NCBI GenBank assembly: GCA_964643605.1
Contig: CAZXTF010000005.1
Location: 1 to 32,683, forward strand
Direction of reading: 5' to 3'
Source of the DNA: CAMTWJ01 sp964643605
GTDB lineage: Bacteria > Patescibacteriota > Saccharimonadia > Saccharimonadales > 2-12-FULL-41-12
DNA: 32,683 bases
The first letter of the stretch is position 1; each line of letters begins with the position of its first letter. Shown here piece after piece: positions 1 through 6,785 of this stretch. The notes below the pieces were generated by a model, which saw only the letters and a list, made by a program, of their open reading frames with translations, did no database searches and was not told where the DNA came from. Made by a program: the position numbers and the translations under genes.

Positions 1-218
1 ATCACTAATGACATTAAATACGGAGGTTCTAAACGAGTCAATCTTCGTAAATAATAAGCTGATAGATTAAGCTCATTAGATTTAACGCCTAAAAATTTAG
101 CATTGGCAAACGGAAGCGCTAAAATAAACCCGCTTATTACAAAAAAAACGTCAACACCAAGACTGCCTTTTGAAACAAAAAAATTTATATATTTCTGGCG
201 AATTTGCTGCGCTGTCAT
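1..218 (-). CDS. Partial chimeric gene: AlaRS-like start joined to an acyltransferase-3 fragment
   Basis: The gene starts with ATG at 218 and is open through the window edge (72 complete codons). The first 18 residues, MTAQQIRQKYINFFVSKG, look like the extreme N-terminus of alanyl-tRNA synthetase. From residue 19 the sequence switches to the OafA/acyltransferase-3 family: SLGVDVFFVISGFI, then YYLRRLTRLEPPY. That part normally follows a first transmembrane helix carrying the catalytic His (DGLRGIAxxxVxxxH type), which is absent here. The protein therefore lacks the family's usual N-terminal catalytic segment. It may be a recombination scar, a pseudogene or an assembly chimera. A promoter with TATAAT lies 9 nt before the ATG and could be the original alaS promoter. 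The membership of both halves is recognised by eye; the function of the product is unknown. Confidence 0.6.
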   Translation of the reverse strand, partial: MTAQQIRQKYINFFVSKGSLGVDVFFVISGFILALPFANAKFLGVKSNELNLSAYYLRRLTRLEPPYLMSLV

Positions 219-227
219 CTACTAGTG

Positions 228-236
228 ATTATAACA
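228..236 (-). promoter_or_regulatory. Extended -10 promoter for the chimeric gene
   Basis: Reading the minus strand, TGT-TATAAT (236-228) ends 9 nt before the ATG at 218. Transcription would be expected to start 2-3 nt before the start codon, so the mRNA would be almost leaderless. No convincing -35 box is seen. Confidence 0.5.
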
Positions 237-337
237 AAGTAGGGTGTTTAAGGTTTAAACTTCTTCTGGATAGGGCGTTGAAGCCCGTTTTATAAGACGC
301 TTAAATAGTTTCTTGCTCATAGGGATATTATATCTTA

Positions 338-817
338 CTACTTACAGCTAACTGTAGCCTCAGTCACGTAAGATGCTCCGTTGTTAGTAATTGTAAGACG
401 AGCATTAAAGCTATCAGTCCCACCGGGGGCAATTTTTCTTCCTAGCCCAAATATATCCCAGCCTTTATAGCTGCCAGACGGATTCTGTGCTCTAACAGTA
501 CAGTCTGGCTCTCCTGAAACATTGCTTGTGTTAGTAACTCTGACAGAAACCCAGAGGGTGGCTGGGTCTATGGGGCTAGACCTCGTTATCGTTGCACTAT
601 AAGAAGCTTTTGGTGAAGAAGATTTCGGCGTATTCTGGTTTTTAATCGTTCCTACTACTAAGGCTATTATGAAAACTACCAGTATAAAGCCGAAAATGAC
701 AGATAACACTTTCATTATCTTAGCTTCTAGCTCTAGTCGTTCTTGTTCTTCTCTTCGCCGCTGTAGCTCCTCTTCAGCTTGTATCCTAGCTAATTCTTCT
801 TCGGCTTTGGAACGCAT
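338..817 (-). CDS. Small single-pass membrane protein of unknown function
   Basis: A 159-residue protein. The first ~32 residues are a charged Glu/Arg-rich coiled-coil-like stretch (RSKAEEELARIQAEEEL...). A strong transmembrane helix follows (VLSVIFGFILVVFIIALVVG), then a Ser/Thr-rich linker and an extracellular beta-rich domain of about 90 residues with two Cys (in EPDCTV and the C-terminal SCK), similar in feel to FxLYD-like domains. I chose the ATG at 817 because AGGGG lies 6 nt upstream. An in-frame TTG at 877 would put a clear terminator hairpin inside the coding region. It is downstream of mnmA on the same strand, behind a structured leader. Function is not recognised. Confidence 0.7.
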   Translation of the reverse strand: MRSKAEEELARIQAEEELQRRREEQERLELEAKIMKVLSVIFGFILVVFIIALVVGTIKNQNTPKSSSPKASYSATITRSSPIDPATLWVSVRVTNTSNVSGEPDCTVRAQNPSGSYKGWDIFGLGRKIAPGGTDSFNARLTITNNGASYVTEATVSCK

Positions 818-837
818 TGTATACCCCTGTTTTAGAT

Positions 838-865
838 AAAAAAAGGACAGCCATTGCTGACTGTC
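838..865 (-). terminator. Intrinsic terminator with GCAA tetraloop
   Basis: On the minus strand GACAGUCA (865-858), loop GCAA (857-854) and UGGCUGUC (853-846) form an 8-bp stem with one G-U pair. A C and seven U (844-838) follow. It lies 20 nt upstream of the ATG at 817, so it either ends mnmA transcripts or acts as an attenuator for the small membrane protein gene. Confidence 0.85.
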
Positions 866-958
866 TAGATCTTTCAAGCAGGGTTTCCCAAGCTACACAA
901 TGACTGCCCATCTTCGCTTAGGAATAAAAAAGCCCTGCTAATTTGAAATAATCTAGAC
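846..958 (-). ncRNA. Riboswitch/attenuator-like structured leader
   Basis: Minus-strand pairings visible by eye: GUCUAGAU 958-951 with 870-863 (8 bp); UUUCA 948-944 with 876-872 (5 bp); AGCAGGG 939-933 with 883-877 (7 bp); UUCCUAAGC 924-916 with 893-885 (9 bp, one G-U). Together these make a 29-bp interrupted hairpin with a 22-nt apical loop (915-894). The loop contains CAGUCAUUG (906-898), complementary to CAAUGGCUG (856-848), the 3' arm of the following terminator. The base of the long hairpin also shares GAC (865-863) with the terminator's 5' arm. Terminator and upstream fold are thus mutually exclusive, the usual layout of a transcription attenuator. No known riboswitch class is recognised. 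Confidence 0.6.
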
Positions 959-964
959 GCTTTT

Positions 965-973
965 ATGATAGCA
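965..973 (-). promoter_or_regulatory. Possible extended -10 promoter for the leader RNA
   Basis: On the minus strand TGC-TATCAT (973-965) is an extended -10. The predicted start near 958 coincides with the first base of the structured leader. The -35 region is poor. Confidence 0.4.
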
Positions 974-1022
974 CGGGGTTAATTATTTGTGTACTTGGCT
1001 TGAAGGTATAGTCGCCTTGTAC

Positions 1023-2177
1023 CTAGATGACAATTCCGCCGCCGATGACTTCTTGCCCATCGTAAATAACTGCTGATTGACCAGGCGTAATGGCTCGGAC
1101 TTCATCCTCCAGCACTAACTTGCACCGCCGCCCCATTTCCAAGGACTGTCCTTGGAAATAGTCGAGGGAGCAGTTGATCAGAGGCGCACGGTAACGGGTG
1201 CGAACTTGGTAGGTCTTACCTTCTTCTGGAGCACTATTTATCCAGTGCAAGTCTGCTATCTCGAGTTGCTTGTGCCAGAGCTTTTCGTCATGCAGTTGGT
1301 TGGTTACATACACTTCGTTCTTCTTCATATCTTTACCAACCACGTAATACGGCAAACCGCCGCCCACACCAAGCCCAGAACGCTGACCAATAGTGTAGAA
1401 AATTGCGCCGTCGTGTTGGCCGATTTCTGTGCCGTTTTGGTCGATGATTGCCCCTGGTTTGGTGGTAACGAATTGTGATAGGAATTCCCTGATACCAACT
1501 TTGCCGACAAAACAGATGCCTTGAGAATCTTTCTTTTCGGCAGTTGGTAGATTAAACCTCTTGGCCAAAGCTCGCACTTCTGCTTTGGTAGCAAATTCGC
1601 CGATGGGCATAAGGCTTTTTGCCAGAGCCTCGCTAGTAACCCGATACAAGAAGTATGTCTGGTCTTTTTCGGCATTTTTGGCAACAAATAAGCCAGTCCG
1701 TGGCAATACAGAATCGTCAGAGTTTGCTAGCGCCACAGGCTGAGCTTGCTCACCTGTAGAGCGCTCGAGAGAGTCTGTATTGCCACGAACAACTCGGGCG
1801 TAGTGGCCCGTTGCGATGAGGTCTGCCCCTTGCTCGAGAGAAGTCTCGAGAAAGAGCTTAAACTTTACCTCTTGGTTGCACATAATATCCGGGTTTGGCG
1901 TACGACCTGCCTTATACTCATCGATCATGTAGTTAACTACTTTTTCTTTGTATTCTTTTTGGAAGTCAAAGATCTGCAGGTCGATACCCAGACGCACCGA
2001 AACTTTTAGGGCATCTTGATAATCTTCTTTCCAGGGGCAGATCATGCCGGGCAAGTCTTCGGTCCAGTTCTTCATGTATACACCAACAACGTTATAACCC
2101 TGCTTTTGCAGCAGAGCCGCCGTAACGGAGCTATCGACGCCGCCACTCATACCAACATAGACTGTTTGCTTACTCAT
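1023..2177 (-). CDS. mnmA: tRNA-specific 2-thiouridylase MnmA
   Basis: MnmA uses ATP to adenylate U34 of Lys/Glu/Gln tRNAs and replaces the 2-oxygen with sulfur. The PP-loop SGGVDSS is at residues 11-17, the catalytic Cys at about 100 in CNQEVKF and the second Cys at about 222 in GICFVG. ATGHYARV and KDQTYFLY are also present. At 384 residues it is slightly long, because about 35 residues are inserted between ATGHYARV and LFVAKNAEKDQ. The sulfur donor is presumably the cysteine desulfurase at 16549-17688; no Tus relay genes are in the window. An extended -10 box ends 11 nt before the ATG, so the message is probably almost leaderless. Confidence 0.95.
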   Translation of the reverse strand: MSKQTVYVGMSGGVDSSVTAALLQKQGYNVVGVYMKNWTEDLPGMICPWKEDYQDALKVSVRLGIDLQIFDFQKEYKEKVVNYMIDEYKAGRTPNPDIMCNQEVKFKLFLETSLEQGADLIATGHYARVVRGNTDSLERSTGEQAQPVALANSDDSVLPRTGLFVAKNAEKDQTYFLYRVTSEALAKSLMPIGEFATKAEVRALAKRFNLPTAEKKDSQGICFVGKVGIREFLSQFVTTKPGAIIDQNGTEIGQHDGAIFYTIGQRSGLGVGGGLPYYVVGKDMKKNEVYVTNQLHDEKLWHKQLEIADLHWINSAPEEGKTYQVRTRYRAPLINCSLDYFQGQSLEMGRRCKLVLEDEVRAITPGQSAVIYDGQEVIGGGIVI

Positions 2178-2188
2178 AGGAACTTACT

Positions 2189-2217
2189 TTTATACCACGA
2201 TTATGGAGCCTAAACAA
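2189..2217 (-). promoter_or_regulatory. mnmA promoter
   Basis: On the minus strand TTGTTT, 17 nt, then TATAAA (2194-2189), preceded by TGG (extended -10). The -10 ends 11 nt before the mnmA ATG, implying a leader of about 4-5 nt. Confidence 0.6.
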
Positions 2218-2223
2218 AAGCGT

Positions 2224-3108
2224 TTATTTGCTATCGTCGAGCTTTTTGCGAAGAGTCTGTAGCTCGTGACGCCTGCCCAGCCAAAACGAAACACCAATAA
2301 AAGGCACGGTGAACAGCACTGGTAACCACAGTACTTTTGTCTTTTCGGCACCTTTTACGCCGCCTCCACCATCGGCAGCTTCATCTGTTACTTGCCCGTT
2401 AGACACTGCAACAAGTTGTAAGAACGCAAGGTCTCCATTTTTGTCGGTAGCTCGGACGATCACTACATACGTCCCAGCAGTATCGTAGGCATGTTTTATG
2501 TCGAAAACGCCGGGAACCGCCTGGCTAATCACATCTGGAGTTTTGCCATCGCCCCAATCAACAGTAACAGCATACGGAGCTTCGCCGCCACTGAGTGATA
2601 TTGGCCAGGTCAGCAAGTCTTTCGGGTTGGCTCCTCTTTTTGCATAGTTTGAGGTTAACGAAATTCGGTTAGAGCTACTAGCCTCTCCTACTGGGTAGGT
2701 AACTCGAACTATGTTAGAGTCTGGCCCTTGTTGGTCTAGCGAGTCATACACCCGAGCAACAAGCTCGTTTGCGCCCGTAAATAGGTCGATTAGCACAGAA
2801 AAGCTACCGTTTTTGCACTCTGCAGACCCAGAAAACGCATTGTTCTTGAAAATTCGCACAATTGTACCGCTTGGGCAAATACCCGTCACGGTAACTGGCA
2901 GTGTTGTGATAGTAGCGCCGTCTCTTGGAAATGTTATGCTAGCTGCTTGCTTCGGCGGAGCGCTAGGGATAGTACCCTCGATACCGATTGACCCTGATTT
3001 GCTTGTTTGCGCCTCTGTGCGTCCTGGCAACCACAATACAAGGGCAATCAAGAACAAGCCAGCTAGTAGGCTCAGATACAATCTTTGAACATGTGAGATG
3101 CCCTGCAT
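2224..3108 (-). CDS. Surface membrane protein with Ig-like and PKD domains
   Basis: A 294-residue protein. A signal peptide or anchor lies at about residues 9-33 (LYLSLLAGLFLIALVLWLPG). An Ig-like domain follows (~52-145, starting ASITFPRDGATITTLPVTV and holding one Cys pair), then a PKD-type domain (~150-240, with PYAVTVDWGDG and GTYVVIVRATD). A C-terminal transmembrane helix (VLWLPVLFTVPFIGVSFWLG) is followed by a short charged tail. The domains suggest adhesion or scaffolding on the outer face of the membrane. It is the last gene of the secreted-protein run, 45 nt after the DUF916-like gene. A purine-rich AAGGGG sits unusually close (3 nt) to the ATG, so the exact start is less sure. Confidence 0.7.
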   Translation of the reverse strand: MQGISHVQRLYLSLLAGLFLIALVLWLPGRTEAQTSKSGSIGIEGTIPSAPPKQAASITFPRDGATITTLPVTVTGICPSGTIVRIFKNNAFSGSAECKNGSFSVLIDLFTGANELVARVYDSLDQQGPDSNIVRVTYPVGEASSSNRISLTSNYAKRGANPKDLLTWPISLSGGEAPYAVTVDWGDGKTPDVISQAVPGVFDIKHAYDTAGTYVVIVRATDKNGDLAFLQLVAVSNGQVTDEAADGGGGVKGAEKTKVLWLPVLFTVPFIGVSFWLGRRHELQTLRKKLDDSK

Positions 3109-3153
3109 ATACCCCTTCTACTCATGTCCCTGGCTTCTCGACCAGATCATTGG

Positions 3154-4128
3154 TTATCGTCTAACGCTTTTTCGATTCTTCCGCAGTTTTCTGAAGAGTA
3201 CGAACAAGCTAACAATAATGAGGACTAATAGAACGACAAGTGTGACGACTAACCATACCGGAATATACCAAAATGACATCTTCTTAGTTAGCACTTCTCC
3301 ACCGGTACCATGTGAGATACCTGCAGTAATGGTGTATCGGCCTGGTTTGTTGATGTTTTTGAGGTCGTCGGTAAAGATACGAGTGGTATTAGGCAGTATG
3401 TTGTTACGAGGATTTGTGTTGTTCATCTCGTAGGAGTACACCTCTTTGCCAGTAAAGCTATTGGTAACTACTACTCGGCCAAACGGCTTGGAGAAGCTGT
3501 TACCAGTGTTCTTGATTCGTATACCTGCTTTATCTGGGGGGGTGAAGAAGAATCCTTTAGACTTTTCGCCCTGGTATACAAAGATATTCGATAATTGAAT
3601 CTGCTGAGTGATGTTACCTGGGACTTCAATGAGTACCAGCGAAGCTACGCTAGCAGTTAGCGATACTTTACCGGAGTCTGTTTCGTTGTTAGCTGCCTCT
3701 ACGGGTACAGCGAGGTATCTGATAACCCCATAATATGCTCCAGAAGGGGCATCGTTTGGTATAGCAACATTTATTTGTATGTCTTTTGATTCATCTTTCT
3801 TGAGGGGTACATCTTGGACACCAGATAGGAACGGGGCAATACTGCTGCCACTTCTTTGGTCTGTACTGTCTACAAGAATTTTTGGCTCACCAAGTTCGTT
3901 ATCTGCCTCGAAGTCGTTAACCGCAGCTTTTGCGATAATATCGCCACCAGAAACGTTCTTGAGTGATATTTTTATTTCGGCCGTTTTACCTTTATCTAAT
4001 GTAAGTTCTGTCCTTGTGGGAGAAATCCGGAGACCACTTCCTGGTGCTGCTTGTTGTGCAATAACCGTACTGACTGCTCCAAAAGAAAGAATACCTACAA
4101 ATAAAAATGCTGCTAGCCTGCGAATCAT
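3154..4128 (-). CDS. DUF916-like cell-surface protein
   Basis: A 324-residue protein with a signal peptide (residues 1-25, ending VIAQ|QAAPG). The N-terminal beta-sandwich reads LRISPTRTELTLDKGKTAEI and SLKNVSGGDIIAKAAVNDFE, as in DUF916 (WxL-interacting) proteins. It continues with a second beta domain, a C-terminal transmembrane helix (VWLVVTLVVLLVLIIVSLFVLF) and a basic tail RKLRKNRKSVRR. In Firmicutes, DUF916 proteins bind peptidoglycan and partner with WxL surface proteins. The neighbouring beta-rich secreted proteins may be equivalent partners (inference). AGAGGG lies about 11 nt before the ATG. Confidence 0.7.
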   Translation of the reverse strand: MIRRLAAFLFVGILSFGAVSTVIAQQAAPGSGLRISPTRTELTLDKGKTAEIKISLKNVSGGDIIAKAAVNDFEADNELGEPKILVDSTDQRSGSSIAPFLSGVQDVPLKKDESKDIQINVAIPNDAPSGAYYGVIRYLAVPVEAANNETDSGKVSLTASVASLVLIEVPGNITQQIQLSNIFVYQGEKSKGFFFTPPDKAGIRIKNTGNSFSKPFGRVVVTNSFTGKEVYSYEMNNTNPRNNILPNTTRIFTDDLKNINKPGRYTITAGISHGTGGEVLTKKMSFWYIPVWLVVTLVVLLVLIIVSLFVLFRKLRKNRKSVRR

Positions 4129-4164
4129 GTTCTTATTACCCTCTCGTTTTCATTATTTACCATA

Positions 4165-4173
4165 AGTATATCA
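4165..4173 (-). promoter_or_regulatory. Extended -10 promoter for the DUF916-like gene
   Basis: On the minus strand TGA-TATACT (4173-4165). The predicted start is near 4158, giving a leader of about 29 nt that contains a purine-rich AGAGGG. No clear -35. Confidence 0.45.
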
Positions 4174-4192
4174 CAGGCAGACCGGCAAAAAA

Positions 4193-5242
4193 TCAAAAAG
4201 CGGCGGTGGCTATATAACTACTTGTAGTGCTGTAGATTCCTGAAGGCTGGCTGGTGCTAACATTCACTATATAGCTCGCTGTAAAGACAGTAAATTCGGT
4301 TGGTAATGGCGAAGAAGCTATAAGCGTATTTGGAACAAAATAAAAACTATTTGGGATGCCGTAGTTTGGTTTTGCTACTCCTGTGCCTGTGCCTGAAGGA
4401 TCCCCACCAATTGCTGGCTGCGAGTTTGCACGCAGGTTTATGCCGTACTGGCTTGAACCTCGATTGCTCGGTGCTGGACTCGACATTGGAGAAATTATGT
4501 TATTACCTGATGTCATGGTGGTGCCATGTACGCTCACAACATAACCCGTTGGGTCATTCGTCGATACGGCGAACTGCGAGGTAGAAGCTTTCGTGGCTGA
4601 AGTAGACAATACTCCTAGATTAATAAAATTGCCGTCTGCGGTACTACAGTCGTTACTTACTGTAATTGCTACGCAAAACGTGATATATGGTGGAACATAC
4701 GCTCCAACCACTAAATTCTCTGCTGTACTAAAGGCAACTGAGCCTCTGTCGAGCAAAACGCCCGTAGCTTCTGTATCGTCGTAGGTACTAATACGCACAT
4801 AGACTGTTTGATTTGACGTGCTCGGGTTAACAAGGTGGCTAAATTCGTACGAGACAGTACCTGCAACAGTTGGCGCAGGACTACGGGTTAATATGATGGC
4901 GTTTGCAGATGTAGGTGTAAGAATACTGAAACCAGTTTCGCCGTGTTCGGCGTCTAAGTTTGCATTGCTTACATCAAGGCCATCAGGAGCCGCACACGCA
5001 ACATCGATAAGTGGCGAGTTACTACAGTACTCAAACTTTATCGAGCCAATTGCCGATGCGCCCAAAATATCAAAGCTAAATACCTGCGTTGTTTCGGCGT
5101 TAACTGCAGAACTGCTTGTTGTGATTGACCTGTTCACTAAATCAAGAGCAGAAGATGTGCCCGTAAAAGGGTACGGACTAAGCGACAATACAAATACTGC
5201 AGAAATAAAAGCAGTAAATAAACGCTTTATATACGTATGCAT
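4193..5242 (-). CDS. Secreted beta-rich surface protein (paralog family)
   Basis: A 349-residue protein with an N-terminal signal peptide (basic IKRLF, then a hydrophobic stretch to about residue 32). The mature part starts with DLVNRSITTSSSAVNAETTQ, a pattern shared with the next two genes upstream (DQLTNRSVTITTSVPSATN). The C-terminal domain has FCVAITVSNDCSTADGNFINLG and ends QPSGIYSTTSSYIATAAF, again like the paralogs. It has no C-terminal anchor or sorting signal. A WxL-like wall-bound domain is possible, because DUF916-like proteins are encoded next door, but the W-x-L motif itself is not seen. TGT-TACAAT ends 7 nt before the ATG, suggesting a leaderless mRNA. Confidence 0.7.
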   Translation of the reverse strand: MHTYIKRLFTAFISAVFVLSLSPYPFTGTSSALDLVNRSITTSSSAVNAETTQVFSFDILGASAIGSIKFEYCSNSPLIDVACAAPDGLDVSNANLDAEHGETGFSILTPTSANAIILTRSPAPTVAGTVSYEFSHLVNPSTSNQTVYVRISTYDDTEATGVLLDRGSVAFSTAENLVVGAYVPPYITFCVAITVSNDCSTADGNFINLGVLSTSATKASTSQFAVSTNDPTGYVVSVHGTTMTSGNNIISPMSSPAPSNRGSSQYGINLRANSQPAIGGDPSGTGTGVAKPNYGIPNSFYFVPNTLIASSPLPTEFTVFTASYIVNVSTSQPSGIYSTTSSYIATAAF

Positions 5243-5249
5243 AACGCTT

Positions 5250-5258
5250 ATTGTAACA
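5250..5258 (-). promoter_or_regulatory. Leaderless-type promoter of the secreted protein gene
   Basis: On the minus strand TGT-TACAAT (5258-5250) ends 7 nt before the ATG at 5242, so transcription should begin at or next to the A of the start codon. Confidence 0.5.
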
Positions 5259-5277
5259 AATGACTACTGTAATTGCG

Positions 5278-5426
5278 CACTAAAACGTAGGTGTGGCAAT
5301 GTAGGTGCTAACTACAGAGTATGAACCTGTTGGTGTGGTAGCAGCAGCAGTAGCAGCGAATCGCAAGATGAGCGCTTCATCGTCTAACACCTTGGTAGAG
5401 CCAGTTGTGCTGGCAATAGTTGTTGT
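5278..5426. repeat. 149-bp perfect direct repeat, copy A
   Basis: Identical base for base to 6637-6785. It covers the last ~49 codons of the gene plus 2 nt after its stop. Identity drops outside this tract, so silent sites have been kept identical, as after recent gene conversion or duplication. Confidence 0.9.
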
Positions 5427-6566
5427 TGCACCTGTATCAACCCAAGCAAAACCAGAGGTGACACCATAAGCTGTAGAAGTGTTTCCAACATAATTAGTAG
5501 CTTGCTTTAGGTTGTTGGTGCCCGAGGCAAATGCACAGGTATACGCCGTAGTACTGCCACAGTTTACCCCACCGATGGTCATACCGAAGTTTTCGGTTCC
5601 ACCAACAAACGTTCCTTGAGTAGCACCCTGGCTGTTAAAACACTGATCGGTCGTAGAAGTTCCTGAACAGGTAGCACCCAGAACCTTTAATTTACCACTG
5701 CCGGTATTTTGCTGGGCAAAATAAGATACAGTTGTGCCATTGCTAGCATTAGTCCGAACCATAGCAATACCATTTAAGTTATTTCCTCCGTTCGGGTTGG
5801 TAGCAACCGGCGAAGTAGAGATAGCTGTATCAATTGCACCGATATCAATGTTTGTGCCAGAGATTGCACTACAGTCGGCGCCAGCACTTGTAGTAGCATC
5901 ATTTACTGAGGTAGTACCTACACAGAACTGTAAGTTTTCCTGGACTCGAGCGATCACAGTAAGCTGATTTACGATTGCAAAAGCTACAACACCAGTATCG
6001 GTAATATCGCCAACTGTCCAGTTAGTCGTACTATAAAGAGTTATTCTGACATAGTACGAAGCAACTGCCGTTGGGTTAGTCTGAGTATCCCAGGTGATAG
6101 TTTTGTCTGCCGTAGACTCGGCAGCAGCTTGAGTACGACTAATACACAAAACGTTCGCTGCAGCAGTACAGTCATTGGCGCCACTCGCATTTCTTGTAAA
6201 TCCGGTCGTGTTCGTCCAAGATCCACCCACGGTGCCTACTTGGTTACCTGCATTCACATTTGTGGTACCGCCAGGGGAAGTACAAGAACCGAGCGGAGTG
6301 GTACATACTTGGAATTTAATACTTTGAATAGCTGCTGAAGTGGCAGTAGTAAAGCCATATGTATACTGCACATTAGTTGCACTTGGCACAGAGGTGGTAA
6401 TAGTTACTGAACGATTTGTTAGCTGATCAGCAGATACCTTTTGTGACATAAAGACAGGCGTCAGAGAAGCAAGCGCTACTACAACTACTGTCAGCCATAC
6501 AAAAAATGCATGGTATCTTGCAAAAAGTACTTCTAGAAAACTTGTCCCTCTCCCAAACTGGCTCAC
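5280..6566 (-). CDS. Secreted Cys-rich surface protein, tandem copy 2
   Basis: A 428-residue protein. The start is GTG at 6566 with a strong AGGAGG 10 nt upstream. An N-terminal hydrophobic segment (FFVWLTVVVVALASLTPVFM) leads to a likely cleavage after KVSA. The mature protein begins DQLTNRSVTITTSV and is nearly identical to the product of the next gene upstream. Ten Cys occur as five close pairs (for example CTTPLGSC, CTAAANVLC, CSGTSTTDQC), suggesting disulfides. It ends SYSVVSTYIATPTF. The composition is Thr/Ser/Ala/Asn-rich and low in charge, typical of exposed surface proteins. Function is not recognised; a pilus, surface-layer or host-contact role is conceivable for a putative epibiont (inference). 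Confidence 0.75.
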   Translation of the reverse strand: MSQFGRGTSFLEVLFARYHAFFVWLTVVVVALASLTPVFMSQKVSADQLTNRSVTITTSVPSATNVQYTYGFTTATSAAIQSIKFQVCTTPLGSCTSPGGTTNVNAGNQVGTVGGSWTNTTGFTRNASGANDCTAAANVLCISRTQAAAESTADKTITWDTQTNPTAVASYYVRITLYSTTNWTVGDITDTGVVAFAIVNQLTVIARVQENLQFCVGTTSVNDATTSAGADCSAISGTNIDIGAIDTAISTSPVATNPNGGNNLNGIAMVRTNASNGTTVSYFAQQNTGSGKLKVLGATCSGTSTTDQCFNSQGATQGTFVGGTENFGMTIGGVNCGSTTAYTCAFASGTNNLKQATNYVGNTSTAYGVTSGFAWVDTGATTTIASTTGSTKVLDDEALILRFAATAAATTPTGSYSVVSTYIATPTF

Positions 6567-6615
6567 TGCTAACTTCCCTCCTGTGCAGTATTACCTCTTC
6601 TGCAATGTGCTGGTG

Positions 6616-6628
6616 CTAAAACTTTTAG
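6616..6628. repeat. Short AT-rich palindrome between the duplicated genes
   Basis: CTAAAA-C-TTTTAG, 6-bp arms around one base, 11 nt beyond the stop of the upstream copy. It could be a weak hairpin; no U-tract follows on the minus strand. Confidence 0.35.
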
Positions 6629-6636
6629 TATCGTAT

Positions 6637-6785
6637 CACTAAAACGTAGGTGTGGCAATGTAGGTGCTAACTACAGAGTATGAACCTGTTGGTGTGGTAG
6701 CAGCAGCAGTAGCAGCGAATCGCAAGATGAGCGCTTCATCGTCTAACACCTTGGTAGAGCCAGTTGTGCTGGCAATAGTTGTTGT
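6637..6785. repeat. 149-bp perfect direct repeat, copy B
   Basis: Second copy of the repeat at 5278-5426, offset by 1359 bp. It begins 2 nt outside the stop codon of its gene and runs into the coding region. Confidence 0.9.

Noticed and set aside
818..877. N-terminal extension of the small membrane protein from a TTG at 877
   Set aside because: The extension would be encoded by a perfect terminator hairpin and U-tract; ATG 817 has a proper AGGGG 6 nt upstream.
4818..5324. Long plus-strand frames opposite the secreted protein genes (here and at 7453-7769, 3098-3433, 3779-4165)
   Set aside because: They are mirror frames of Thr/Ser/Ala-rich genes, with no start signals and no recognisable protein.
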